This document shows, piece after piece, positions 18,372-27,119 of a stretch of DNA of 64,000 bases. The translations under genes were made by a program, and so were the position numbers. The notes under the pieces are model-generated. The model was not told where the DNA came from and did not search any database. It was given only the letters and a program-made list of their open reading frames with translations. The DNA is from Nevskiaceae bacterium (GTDB taxonomy: Bacteria; Pseudomonadota; Gammaproteobacteria; Nevskiales; Nevskiaceae), in contig SCVA01000018.1 in NCBI GenBank assembly GCA_004297005.1, forward strand, positions 1 through 64,000, read 5' to 3'. Each line of letters starts with the position of its first letter. Positions within the stretch are counted from its first letter, which is position 1.

Positions 18372-20426
18372 ATGGAAGACGCCGTGACTTCGAAGCCTTT
18401 GCGTCCATACCCCGGTCGCCAACGCCAGACCGGCGCGGTGGCGGTGTTCTCGGCCATTGTGATGGTCGCCCTGCTTTCCGCGCTGGCGCTGGCGGTCGAT
18501 GTCGGTCGCCTCTACTACGCTCAGCGGGACGCGCAGCGCCTCGCCGATATCGCTGCCCTCGATGCCTCGCGGGTGGTCAGCGGCTGCGCTTCGGCGACCG
18601 GCGCGCCGGGTTCCAAGGCGCAGGCCCTGGCCGAGGTGATGGCCAGCCTGGCGCGCAATACCTCGACTCCCAGCGACTACACGGTCACGGTGCAGATTGG
18701 CCGGCAGATCGGCAATGCCGGTGGCCTGCGCGGTTTCGAGGAGCTCGCTGACGGCGATCCCGCGCTGGACGCGGTGCGCGTCAGGATCGTCCGCCAGCAG
18801 CCGACACGGATCTTCCCGTTGGTGACCGGCAACACCGGCACCACCATGGTCGCGGTCGCGGTCGGCAGCCAGCAGGCGGTCGGCGCGTTCAACGTCGGCA
18901 GCGGCCTGCTGACACTCAATACCCAGCAGTCGGCCCTGCTCAACCCCTTGCTGCAGGCCCTGCTTTGCCCCAACGGCGGATCGGCCTGCACCGCCGGCAT
19001 CAGCTTGACCGCCCTCGACTACAACGGTCTGGTCAACGCCCATGTCTCGCTGGGCAACCTGCTGGCTGGTGCGACCGAGCTGGGCCTGTCCGTGCAGGAT
19101 CTTTCCGACCTGCTGAGCCTGGAGCTCACCCTGCCGCAATGGCTGGGCGTGCTTGGCTACGGCTTGGAATTCGCGGTGACCGGTACCGGCGATCAGGTCA
19201 GCGCCGGCGTCGCGGGGCTGGTGCAGGGCCTGGCCGGCATCGCCGAGACCGACGGCACCACTTTCGGGCTGGGTACGGTGCTGAACCTGACCGGCCTGGC
19301 GCTCAATGAGCCGGTCAGCAATCTGCTGACCGCGCTGCCCTTCATCGACGGCATGACACTGCTCAACGCCCTCGGGCAGGCGGCGACCTCGGCCAGCGGG
19401 GTTTCCTCGGTGGCGATCCCCGGGCTGAGCCTGTCGGTGCCGGGCGTCGCCGACGTCCTGGTGTTCCTGAAAGTGCTCGAACCGACGCAGCCGGGCTTCG
19501 GTGCGGTAGGCACGGAGGGCGCGGTGGCGCGTACCGCGCAGATCAGCCTGCAGATCCGTATCGGTGCCGGAGAGCTGCTCAACGGCCTGGTGGCGGCGCT
19601 GAATGCCCTGATCAACACCTTGCTGGGTCTGTTGCAAGCCCTGGGCGTGGATAGCAGCGTGACGGTGCTGCCAAGCAGCCTGAATCTCGGCATCGACGTC
19701 GAGGTGGCTTCCGCCGAGGCGCGATTGGATGCCCTGCAATGCCCGAGCGCCTCCAGCAACAACGGCCACCCGATCGCCGAGCTGAGCGCCAGCAGCGCGG
19801 GGGCGAACGTCCAGGTTGGCACTTTCAGCGGCACTGCCACCGCCGCCAACCCGCAGACGCTGAGCCCGACCAACAATCTGCCGCTGGCCACCGTGACCAT
19901 CGACGCCACCTCGGCCTGCATCGGTCTCAATGTACTCGGCCTGTGCATCGGCGTCCCCGCCAATCTGGGCAGCACCACGCTGACCCTGGGGCTGGAGCTG
20001 ACCTCGGTGAGCGTCGCCAGCCAGGGGCCGACGCCGCTCGATCCGATCACCAGCTACACCGAGCGCGATCTCGGCATCGACACCGGGCCGCCCTACTACC
20101 AGGCCAACAACCCGGTCGAGGACATGAACCCGCAGACCGTGGGCGCGCCGGTGAATGTCGAGGTGCACCTGGGCGTCACCAGCGAGGAGACCGGCAGCGG
20201 CCTGGTCGGTGCGCTGGTCGGTCTGGTCGATGCCATCGTCGATGGCGTGACCACGGTGGTCCTGGCGCCGCTGTTGGCGCTGGTGAACTCGTTGGCGACG
20301 GTGCTGATCAATCCGCTGCTGGAACTTCTGGGCATCCAGTTGGGCACCGCGACGGTGACCATGGAAGCGGTGACGGTGCAGCAGCCGCAGGTGATCAGCC
20401 AGTCGCTGACCGAGATCGAGAACTGA
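18372..20426 (+). CDS. TadG-like exported protein with unique large C-terminal region
   Basis: 684 residues. The N-terminus has the pseudopilin/TadG-type signature: QTGAVAVFSAIVMVALLSALALAVDVGRLYYAQRDAQRLADIAALDASRV lies at about residues 18-67, one transmembrane anchor followed by the TadG-style DVGR...ADIAALDA motif (quoted in parts: VDVGRLYYAQRDAQRLADIA). The rest is long, Leu/Gly/Ala rich, with few charged residues and repeated LLxAL-type segments (NALINTLLGLLQALG, LVGALVGLVDAIVDG), unlike a von Willebrand A domain. No tad/flp pilus genes are visible. The start could also be the GTG four codons later. Confidence 0.6.
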   Translation: MEDAVTSKPLRPYPGRQRQTGAVAVFSAIVMVALLSALALAVDVGRLYYAQRDAQRLADIAALDASRVVSGCASATGAPGSKAQALAEVMASLARNTSTPSDYTVTVQIGRQIGNAGGLRGFEELADGDPALDAVRVRIVRQQPTRIFPLVTGNTGTTMVAVAVGSQQAVGAFNVGSGLLTLNTQQSALLNPLLQALLCPNGGSACTAGISLTALDYNGLVNAHVSLGNLLAGATELGLSVQDLSDLLSLELTLPQWLGVLGYGLEFAVTGTGDQVSAGVAGLVQGLAGIAETDGTTFGLGTVLNLTGLALNEPVSNLLTALPFIDGMTLLNALGQAATSASGVSSVAIPGLSLSVPGVADVLVFLKVLEPTQPGFGAVGTEGAVARTAQISLQIRIGAGELLNGLVAALNALINTLLGLLQALGVDSSVTVLPSSLNLGIDVEVASAEARLDALQCPSASSNNGHPIAELSASSAGANVQVGTFSGTATAANPQTLSPTNNLPLATVTIDATSACIGLNVLGLCIGVPANLGSTTLTLGLELTSVSVASQGPTPLDPITSYTERDLGIDTGPPYYQANNPVEDMNPQTVGAPVNVEVHLGVTSEETGSGLVGALVGLVDAIVDGVTTVVLAPLLALVNSLATVLINPLLELLGIQLGTATVTMEAVTVQQPQVISQSLTEIEN

Positions 20427-20476
20427 GGGGCGGCAGCCGGCTGTGCGGGGCAAGCCCAACCGGTTGACGCGGTCAA

Positions 20477-21214
20477 TCAGCCGCAACGCACCGGCAGTTT
20501 CTCCTCGCGCGCCTTCAGTTCCTGCCAGCGGCGGGTGGCGGCCGGGGCCGCCGGGCTCCGCGGATGTTCGCGGCTGAACTGCCGCAGCTCGCGTACCACG
20601 CCGTCGCGGTCGCCGCAGGCGCAGGTGCCCAGTGAGAACACTTCCTCGAAGTCCTTGAGCATCTGCTGCACGCTGGCCCGATAAGCCTCGGCATAGGTCT
20701 TGGCGTAGCGCTGCCAGTCGTCGTACAGGCGGTTGAGCAGGCCGTCGCCGTATTTCACGCAGCCCACCACCATGGCGCGCGGTTCCATGTACACCGGGAA
20801 CAACTGCTCTCCCCAGTAGGCTTGGTAGAGCGCGAAATAGGCTTGGTCGGCGGGGCGGCCGTGGGCGGACGCGAGCGCGCTGAAGAACGCCGGCAGCGGT
20901 TGCACGAAGATATCCAGGCCGCGTTGCAGATGGATGCCGCGCAGGCGCTGCTGCAGCTCGCCGAACTCGGCCTCGCTGTAGCGCTCGATCACCGCTTCGC
21001 CGCCGAGACCGGCGGGAATCTCCATCAGCGCGCCTTGCACCGCCTCGGCCTTCTCCAATAACGGCTCCAGTGACTGCGGCGTGCTCGCCGCCTCGATACG
21101 AGCCAGCTCGGCCAGGTAGGCCTGTTCGGCGTCGGACGGCGCCGGAGCTTGCGCCTGGACTGGGAGATGGAACGCGCCGAGCAGCGCGAGAACGGCGAGG
21201 GGACGCAGGGGCAT
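20477..21214 (-). CDS. Exported protein of unknown function
   Basis: 245 residues from the second candidate start, chosen because it begins directly with a signal peptide (MPLRPLAVLALLGAFHLPVQ, cleavage after AQA). The mature protein is helix-rich and contains a conserved-looking C-V-K-Y-G-D-G stretch near residue 160, a CAC pair near residue 204 and a terminal Cys. I recognise no family. It lies 14 bases after the MFS transporter on the same strand, so it is probably the last gene of a thrB–MFS–unknown transcript. Confidence 0.55.
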   Translation of the reverse strand: MPLRPLAVLALLGAFHLPVQAQAPAPSDAEQAYLAELARIEAASTPQSLEPLLEKAEAVQGALMEIPAGLGGEAVIERYSEAEFGELQQRLRGIHLQRGLDIFVQPLPAFFSALASAHGRPADQAYFALYQAYWGEQLFPVYMEPRAMVVGCVKYGDGLLNRLYDDWQRYAKTYAEAYRASVQQMLKDFEEVFSLGTCACGDRDGVVRELRQFSREHPRSPAAPAATRRWQELKAREEKLPVRCG

Positions 21215-21228
21215 GACCAGGTTCCGGT

Positions 21229-22539
21229 TCAGTCGGCGAGCGCGCGGCCGCGGGTCTCGATCACCCAAGGCAGCAGCAGCAGGCCGATCAGCGGGATGAA
21301 GCCGACATAGAACAGCACCTCAACGGCGCGGGTGGCGGCGTTGGCGCCCTGGCTGGCGATGGCGCCGACCAGGAAGGGGCCGCCGGCGGCGATGACGCGG
21401 CCGATGTTGTAGCAGAAGCCGGCACCGGTGCCGCGCAGGCGGGTGGGGAACAGTTCCGGCAGGTAGTAGGTGAAGCTTCCGAACACGCCGAACACCGACA
21501 GGCCGATCACGAAGTAGCCGTACAGCCGCCACTGCGGCGCCAGATCGAGGCCGAAGGTGGCCAGCACCGCCGCCGCCGACACCGCCCAGTAGATGCCGAA
21601 CATGGCCCGGCGGCCGAGGTGCTTGCTGGCGGGAATGGTGAGCAGGGTGCCGATCAGGCCGCCAAGGTTGAAATAGGTAGTGGCCAGGGTCTTCCAGTGC
21701 TCGACCATGGCGCGGGTTTCGCCGGCGCCCAAGCCCAGGGATTCGGCGTTGGCGCGGCCCAGGCCGGCGGCGACGGTGGGGATGAAGGCGTTGCAGCTCC
21801 ACCAGGTCAATAGCGCGATCACCGCCATGAAGAAGCCGGAGCGGGTCAGCTCACGCACTCCCGGGGCGAACAGCTCGGCCAGGCGGGGCGGCGCGCTATT
21901 GGCGGCCACTTGCTGCCAGCGCTCCGGCTCGCGCACGAAGATGCGCACCAGAAAGGCGGCGGCGGCCGGCAGCAGGCCGAACAGGAACACGTAGCGCCAA
22001 CTGGTCTCGGGCGAGTCCTTGAACCAGTTGCCGGCCACTTCCATGTTCACGTAGGTGGCCAGGAACAGGCCCATAGGCGCCGAGGTGTAGAGCAGGGCGC
22101 CGGCCTCGACGCGCTTGTCCTCGGGCACCGCCTCAGCGACCATCGCCGCGCCCGCCGCCCATTCGCCGCCGATGCCGAGGCTGGCGATGATGCGGAAGGC
22201 GATCAGCATCTCGATGTTCTGCGCGAAGGCGCAGGCGGCGGTGCCGAAGGCGTACATCGCCATGGTCAGCAGCAGGGTGCGGGTGCGGCCGATGCGATCG
22301 CAGACCCAGCCGAACAGCACGCCGCCCACCGCCCAGCCGAGCAGCAGTATGGAGGTGAGCACGCCGGTCCAGTACAGGGTGGCGCTCTTGGCTTCCGGCG
22401 AGCCGATCTCCAGGCCCAGCAGGGTCGGCACGCAGTTGGGCGCCACGTAGTTGAACAGCAGGCCGTCGAATACGTCGAAGCCCCAGCCCAGCCAGGCGGC
22501 GAACAGCACGGTCCATTGATAGCGGCTCAGGCCCAGCAT
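21229..22539 (-). CDS. MFS transporter (sugar/organic-acid porter type)
   Basis: 436 residues and twelve hydrophobic helices. The intracellular loop motif A appears as GWVCDRIGRTRTLLL between helices 2 and 3, and PERWQQ plus LPELFPTRLRGTGAG before helix 10 are typical of the sialate/SHS/AAHS-like branch, which moves organic acids or sialic acid with protons. Substrate is not clear. GAGGAG precedes the ATG. It follows thrB by 55 bases on the same strand. Confidence 0.85.
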   Translation of the reverse strand: MLGLSRYQWTVLFAAWLGWGFDVFDGLLFNYVAPNCVPTLLGLEIGSPEAKSATLYWTGVLTSILLLGWAVGGVLFGWVCDRIGRTRTLLLTMAMYAFGTAACAFAQNIEMLIAFRIIASLGIGGEWAAGAAMVAEAVPEDKRVEAGALLYTSAPMGLFLATYVNMEVAGNWFKDSPETSWRYVFLFGLLPAAAAFLVRIFVREPERWQQVAANSAPPRLAELFAPGVRELTRSGFFMAVIALLTWWSCNAFIPTVAAGLGRANAESLGLGAGETRAMVEHWKTLATTYFNLGGLIGTLLTIPASKHLGRRAMFGIYWAVSAAAVLATFGLDLAPQWRLYGYFVIGLSVFGVFGSFTYYLPELFPTRLRGTGAGFCYNIGRVIAAGGPFLVGAIASQGANAATRAVEVLFYVGFIPLIGLLLLPWVIETRGRALAD

Positions 22540-22594
22540 CGTCGGATTCTCCTCTTCAAAATCTGTTTTTTATGTAGGCGCAACGCCGGCCAGC

Positions 22595-23533
22595 TTACAG
22601 CGGCAGCGGCGTCTGACTGCGGTGCCATTCCAGGATGCGCCGGTACTGCTCCGGGTCCTTGACGTGCACCACGTCGCCCTCGCGCGGAAAGGTCCAGTCG
22701 TAGAGCCGCGACAGGTAGAAGCGGAAGGCGGCGGCGCGCAGCACCAGCGGCCAGGCGGCGCGCTCGGCGGCGTTGAGCTCGCGCGAGCCGCGATAGGCCA
22801 GGGTCATCATCTGCCAGCGCGCTGGGTTGGGGCGGCCGTCGGGATCGGTGCACCAGTCGTTGAGCGTCACCGCCAGGTCGTAGGCGAGGGCGTCGGTGCA
22901 GGCGTAGTAGAAGTCGATCACGCCGGTGAGGCGGTCCTCGACGAACAGCACGTTGTCGCGGAAAAGGTCGGCGTGGATCACGCCCTGCGGCAGCGCCGCC
23001 CAGTCCAGCTTCGCCTGGGCGGCCAGCTCGCTCTCGATCAGCGCGCGCTGCGCGGCATCGACCTTGGGCAGCAGGGTTTCGGCGGTGGCCTGGCGCCAGG
23101 CCGGTCCCCGGGTGTTCTCGGCGCGGCCGGCGAAGGACAGGCCGGCGACGTGCAGCTCGCCCAGCGCCCGCCCCACCGCCTGGCACTGGGCGATGCTGGG
23201 GAACAGCACGCTCTGGCCGGTGAGCCGGCGCACCAGGGCCGCCGGCTTGCCGTTGAGGCTGGTGAGGTTGGCGCCCTCGCGGGTGCGCGCCGGCATCGCG
23301 CTCGGGTAGCCGCGGCCGGCGAGATGGTCCATCAGCCCGAGGAAGAACGGCAGGTCGTCGTGGTTGAGACGCTCGAACAGGGTCAGCACCCAGCGGCCGT
23401 CGGTGGTGTCGACGAAGTAATTGGTGTTCTCCACCCCCTCGCCGATGCCCTGGTAGCCGATCAGCTCGCCCACCGGATAGGCCTTGAGAAAGTCGCGCAG
23501 CTCGGCGTGGCTGACCTTGGTGAAGACGGACAT
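22595..23533 (-). CDS. thrB: Homoserine kinase (type II, choline-kinase-like fold)
   Basis: 312 residues. It starts MSVFTKVSHAELRDFLKAY and carries GIGEGVENTNYFVDTTDGRW, GVIHADLFRDNVLF (catalytic Brenner motif) and VIDFYYACTDALAYDLA (Mg site), all matching the ThrB form of Pseudomonas and related bacteria rather than the E. coli GHMP-fold enzyme. It phosphorylates homoserine with ATP in threonine synthesis. No other thr gene is adjacent. Confidence 0.95.
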   Translation of the reverse strand: MSVFTKVSHAELRDFLKAYPVGELIGYQGIGEGVENTNYFVDTTDGRWVLTLFERLNHDDLPFFLGLMDHLAGRGYPSAMPARTREGANLTSLNGKPAALVRRLTGQSVLFPSIAQCQAVGRALGELHVAGLSFAGRAENTRGPAWRQATAETLLPKVDAAQRALIESELAAQAKLDWAALPQGVIHADLFRDNVLFVEDRLTGVIDFYYACTDALAYDLAVTLNDWCTDPDGRPNPARWQMMTLAYRGSRELNAAERAAWPLVLRAAAFRFYLSRLYDWTFPREGDVVHVKDPEQYRRILEWHRSQTPLPL

Positions 23534-23668
23534 GGTTAGGCGGTGGGGCTGGTTGTGGGCGGCCGCGAGACCGGCGGCCTCGCGGCCGCGGCCCCAGGCG
23601 GGCGCGCTGATTCTAGCCGCTGCCCGAATTGGCGCCGCCGCCCCAGGCAGGTCTTGCCGCGCCGCCGT

Positions 23669-24706
23669 TCAGCCCAGCGCGTGCGGGGTAAGCCCGGTCC
23701 AGCGCTTGAAGGCGCGGCGGAACTCGCGGTCGTCGCTGAAGCCCAACTCCGCCGCGATGTCGACGATGCGGCGCCGCTGCCGCTGGCTCAGCAACTCGCG
23801 GGCCCGCTGCTCGCGCACCTGGTCGAGCAGCTGGCGAAAGCTCACGCCGCTGCTGGACAGCCGTCGCCGCAAGGTGCGTTCGGTGATGTGCAGGCGCTCG
23901 GCGATCTCGGCCATGCCCGGCGGATTCTGCAACTGCGCGCCAAGCAGGCGGACGACGGTATGCACCAGATCGTCCTCGGGCAGCGCCCGCGAGGCCTTGC
24001 GGCACAGCTCCTCGCCCAGGCGCACGCCGAATGGGTTGTGGGTCTTCAGCGGGCGCGCCAGCCAGTGCAGCTCCCCGATCAGGCGGTTGTTCGCGCAGTC
24101 GAAGCGCACCTCGCAGCCAAAGGCCGCGGCGTAGGCCTCGGCATAGGGCGGCGCCGGATAGCTGAACTCCATGCGCAGCGGCGTGAAGCGCTCGCCGAGC
24201 AGGTGCTGCACCAGCGTCACGCTGCTGGTGAACAGTTCCTCGCAGAGAAAAGGCAGCAGGTCGGGGTCGGGGAAGCGCGGCGTGGCGGCGACGATCACCG
24301 TCTGCTGGCGGCTGTCGGTTTCGACCGCGATGTCCATCAGGCTGCCGGAGACCTGGTGGTACTGGGCCGCCAGGCGCAGGGCGTCGCCGAGATTGGCGCT
24401 GGCCATCATCGCGAAGGCGAGCACGCCGAAGAAGGCCGGGGTTTCCTGGCGGCCGATCTCCAGCCCGGCCTCCGGCAGGGCCAGGGCCTGCAAGGCGCGG
24501 CGCAAGACCACCGAAGCCTGCCGATAGGAGACCCGCAGCTCGGGATCGGCAAGCTGGCCGGCATCGAGGCCGGAGCCGGCGAACCAGCCTGCGGGCGAGA
24601 CGCCGCGCGATTCGGCATAGGTGCAGACGGCAGCCAGCACGGCGGGTGGGACCACCGGGGCGGTGTAGCGGGTGTCCAGGGTTTTGGGGGAGGTGAGGAT
24701 GGTCAT
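23669..24706 (-). CDS. AraC-family regulator (OruR/ArgR-like)
   Basis: 345 residues. The N-terminal about 200 residues match the arabinose-binding-like domain of the OruR/type-AraC branch (SYRQASVVLRRALQAL, EIGRQETPAFFGVLAFAMM). The C-terminal domain has two helix-turn-helices: MAEIAERLHITERTLRRRLS and the closing RRIVDIAAELGFSDDREFRR, then AFKRWTGLTPHALG. It is divergent from the FMO–SDR–DUF1329–DUF1302–RND–YCF48 unit with 130 bases between starts, so it is the likely activator. Fatty-acid-like or hydroxylated ligands are common for this branch, as an inference. Confidence 0.88.
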   Translation of the reverse strand: MTILTSPKTLDTRYTAPVVPPAVLAAVCTYAESRGVSPAGWFAGSGLDAGQLADPELRVSYRQASVVLRRALQALALPEAGLEIGRQETPAFFGVLAFAMMASANLGDALRLAAQYHQVSGSLMDIAVETDSRQQTVIVAATPRFPDPDLLPFLCEELFTSSVTLVQHLLGERFTPLRMEFSYPAPPYAEAYAAAFGCEVRFDCANNRLIGELHWLARPLKTHNPFGVRLGEELCRKASRALPEDDLVHTVVRLLGAQLQNPPGMAEIAERLHITERTLRRRLSSSGVSFRQLLDQVREQRARELLSQRQRRRIVDIAAELGFSDDREFRRAFKRWTGLTPHALG

Positions 24707-24836
24707 GTGCGGTTGTCCGGTTTCCCCCCCGCGCGATTCCTGATTGGCCCTTCTTCCATGTGGACCTTGTCGATCTACTAGCAACAACTTCGCCATTCCA
24801 TTTCTTCTTGACAAACGCTTAACGGAGTCGCCGTCC

Positions 24837-26204
24837 ATGACTGAAGTCAGCCGCAACGCCGTCACCCTGCCGGTCTGCATCGTCGGTGCCGGCCCCGGTG
24901 GTTTGAGCATAGCGCGCGCGCTCAAGCGCCTGGGCATTCCCTACGAGCAGTTCGAGCGTCACAGCGATGTCGGCGGCATCTGGGATCTCGACAACCCCGG
25001 CACCCCGATGTACCGCTCGGCGCACTTCATCTCCTCGCGCTCGCAGTCCGGCTTCTACGACTACCCGATGCCGGCGTCCTACCCCGACTACCCGGGCAAC
25101 AAGCAGATTCTCGACTACGCGCGCCAGTTTGCCCGCAGTTTCGATCTCTACCCGGCGATCCGCTTCAACACCGCGGTGGAAGACATCCGGCGTGACGGTG
25201 AGGTATGGAAAGTGCGGCTGGCTGGCGGCGAGACGCGCGACTATCGCGCCGTGGTCTGCGCCAGCGGCACCAACTGGCACCCCTCGTTGCCGCGCCACCC
25301 GGGCGAGTTCAAGGGTGAGATCCGTCATTCGGTGAGCTATCGCGACCCCGAGGAATTCCGCGGCAAGCGCGTGCTGATCATCGGCGCCGGCAACTCCGGC
25401 TGTGACATCGCCTGCGATGCCGCCGCGAATGCTGACGCGGCTTTCATCAGCCTGCGACGCGGCTATCACTTCCTGCCCAAGCACCTGTTTGGGATCCCCG
25501 TGGACGAATTCGGTGCACGCGGTCCGCAGATGCCGATGTGGCTGGAGCAGCGCGTGTTCGGCTGGCTGCTGCGCCTGATCAACGGCGATCTCACCCGCTT
25601 CGGCCTGCCCAAGCCCGACCACAAGCTGTTCGAGTCGCATCCCATCCTCAACTCGCAGTTGCTGCACTACCTCCAGCACGGCGATATCGCGGTGCGGCCG
25701 GATGTCGATCACTACGAGGGCGAGGAAGTGGTGTTCAAGGGCGGGCAGCGCGAGCGCATCGACCTGGTGCTCTACGCCACCGGCTACGAGATGAAGATTC
25801 CCTACATGGACGAGTCCTACTTCGCCTGGGAAGGCGGCCGTCCACAGCTCTATCTCAACGCCTTCAACCGCCGGCACCACAACCTGTTCGGGCTCGGCTA
25901 TCTGGAGACCAATTCCAGCGCCTACACCCTGTTCGACCGCATCTCGCAGTTGATCGCCAACTACCTGCATGACCAGGAAGCGCGACCGTCCTCGGCGCTC
26001 GCCTTCGAGGCACTGATCCACGGCGACCAGCCGGATCTCTCCGGCGGTATCCACTTCGTCGGCTCGGCGCGCCATGCGGCCTATATCGAGATCGCGGCCT
26101 ACAAGAAGTACATCGAGAAGCTGCGGCGCAGCATGGGCTGGCCGGAGCTGGTGCCTGGTTACTTCGACAGCATCCAGGTGGACCGCCAGGGGAAGGCGGC
26201 GTGA
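24837..26204 (+). CDS. Flavin-containing monooxygenase (FMO/BVMO-like)
   Basis: 455 residues. FAD motif GAGPGG (17-22) with ERHSDVGGIWD, the FMO fingerprint FKGEIRHSVSYRD (158-170; FxGxxxHSxxY), and a second dinucleotide motif GAGNSG (183-188) for NADPH. ATGYEMKIPY in the C-terminal part is also typical. Class B monooxygenases insert oxygen into a soft nucleophile or a ketone carbon (Baeyer-Villiger). ACGGAG lies ahead of the ATG. It overlaps the SDR gene by four bases (GTGA), so the two enzymes are translationally coupled and probably act in series on a hydrophobic ketone or alcohol. Confidence 0.88.
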   Translation: MTEVSRNAVTLPVCIVGAGPGGLSIARALKRLGIPYEQFERHSDVGGIWDLDNPGTPMYRSAHFISSRSQSGFYDYPMPASYPDYPGNKQILDYARQFARSFDLYPAIRFNTAVEDIRRDGEVWKVRLAGGETRDYRAVVCASGTNWHPSLPRHPGEFKGEIRHSVSYRDPEEFRGKRVLIIGAGNSGCDIACDAAANADAAFISLRRGYHFLPKHLFGIPVDEFGARGPQMPMWLEQRVFGWLLRLINGDLTRFGLPKPDHKLFESHPILNSQLLHYLQHGDIAVRPDVDHYEGEEVVFKGGQRERIDLVLYATGYEMKIPYMDESYFAWEGGRPQLYLNAFNRRHHNLFGLGYLETNSSAYTLFDRISQLIANYLHDQEARPSSALAFEALIHGDQPDLSGGIHFVGSARHAAYIEIAAYKKYIEKLRRSMGWPELVPGYFDSIQVDRQGKAA

Positions 26205-27049
26205 GCGAGCCACTGGTCTGGAAGGATCGCGTCGCGCTGGTGACCGGCGCCGCCGGCGCCATCGGCAGCCGCATCTGTCTGGAGCTCGATGCCGCCGGCC
26301 TGCGCCTGGTGCTGGTCGATCTCAATGCCGAGGCGCTGGGCGCGCTGGCGGCGAAGCTGTCGCGACCGGCGCTGTGCATCGCCGGTGATCTCTGTGATCG
26401 CGCCTTGTTGCAGAGCCTGCCGGAGCGGCTGCGGAGTGAATGCGGTGGCTGCGATCTGCTGGTCAACAACGTCGGCATCGTTTCCACCACGCCCTTCGAG
26501 CAGGCGGAACTGGCGCAGATCGAGCGCGAGCTGAACATCAATCTGCTGGTGCCGACGCTGCTCACGCGCCTGCTGCTGCCCCTGCTCAGTGCTTCCAGGC
26601 AGGGGCGGGTCATCACCATCGCCTCGATGGCGGCGATCATGCCGCTGGCCGAGAGCGCGGTGTACAGCGCCTCGAAATTCGCGCTGCGGGGACTGATGCT
26701 GAGTCTGGCCCTGCGCAAGCCGCGGACCGGCGTGCACTTCGCACTGGTGAACCCCTCTTCGGTGGATACGCCGATGCTGCGCTACGAGGCGGTGAATGGC
26801 GGTTCGCCGCTGAATTTCCTCGGCGAGCCGATCGCACCGGAACGCGTCGCCGCCACCGTGCGCGCGCTGTTGCAGGGCGAGGACGTGGAACGCTGCGTGC
26901 CGGCCAGCGAGGGCTGGAGCGCCAAGCTCGCTCTGCTGCTTCCCAATCTTCTGCCGCGCCTGGTGCCCTGGTTCAACCGCAGCGGCGAGCGCGGTCGCGA
27001 GCGCTATATCGCGGCGCAGAAATTGCAACGTCCGGCGCGGCCCGCATGA
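26201..27049 (+). CDS. Short-chain dehydrogenase/reductase
   Basis: 282 residues starting GTG within the FMO stop (GTGA). NAD(P) motif TGAAGAIG (15-22), LVNNVG (87-92), Ser142 and the YSASK motif with Tyr155 and Lys159 give a complete catalytic set. PWFNRSGERGRERYI closes the protein in a basic tail. It should oxidise or reduce an alcohol/ketone, likely the product or precursor of the FMO reaction. DUF1329 follows after 70 bases. Confidence 0.9.
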   Translation: MSEPLVWKDRVALVTGAAGAIGSRICLELDAAGLRLVLVDLNAEALGALAAKLSRPALCIAGDLCDRALLQSLPERLRSECGGCDLLVNNVGIVSTTPFEQAELAQIERELNINLLVPTLLTRLLLPLLSASRQGRVITIASMAAIMPLAESAVYSASKFALRGLMLSLALRKPRTGVHFALVNPSSVDTPMLRYEAVNGGSPLNFLGEPIAPERVAATVRALLQGEDVERCVPASEGWSAKLALLLPNLLPRLVPWFNRSGERGRERYIAAQKLQRPARPA

Positions 27050-27119
27050 AGCGGGCCGACGGCGGGTTCATGCGGCATCCCTGTTTCGTTTTTGGCATTC
27101 ATTGGAGAGGTGGCAGTCC

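Noticed and set aside
18366-20486. A 706-codon minus-strand frame opposite the TadG-like gene
   Set aside because: The translation is Arg/Gln/His-rich low-complexity typical of antisense shadows; the plus strand has a TadG N-terminal motif.
20427-20490. Small TTGAC-GCG-GTCAA dyad after the TadG-like gene
   Set aside because: Stem is only five bases with no T tract; too weak to call terminator or operator.
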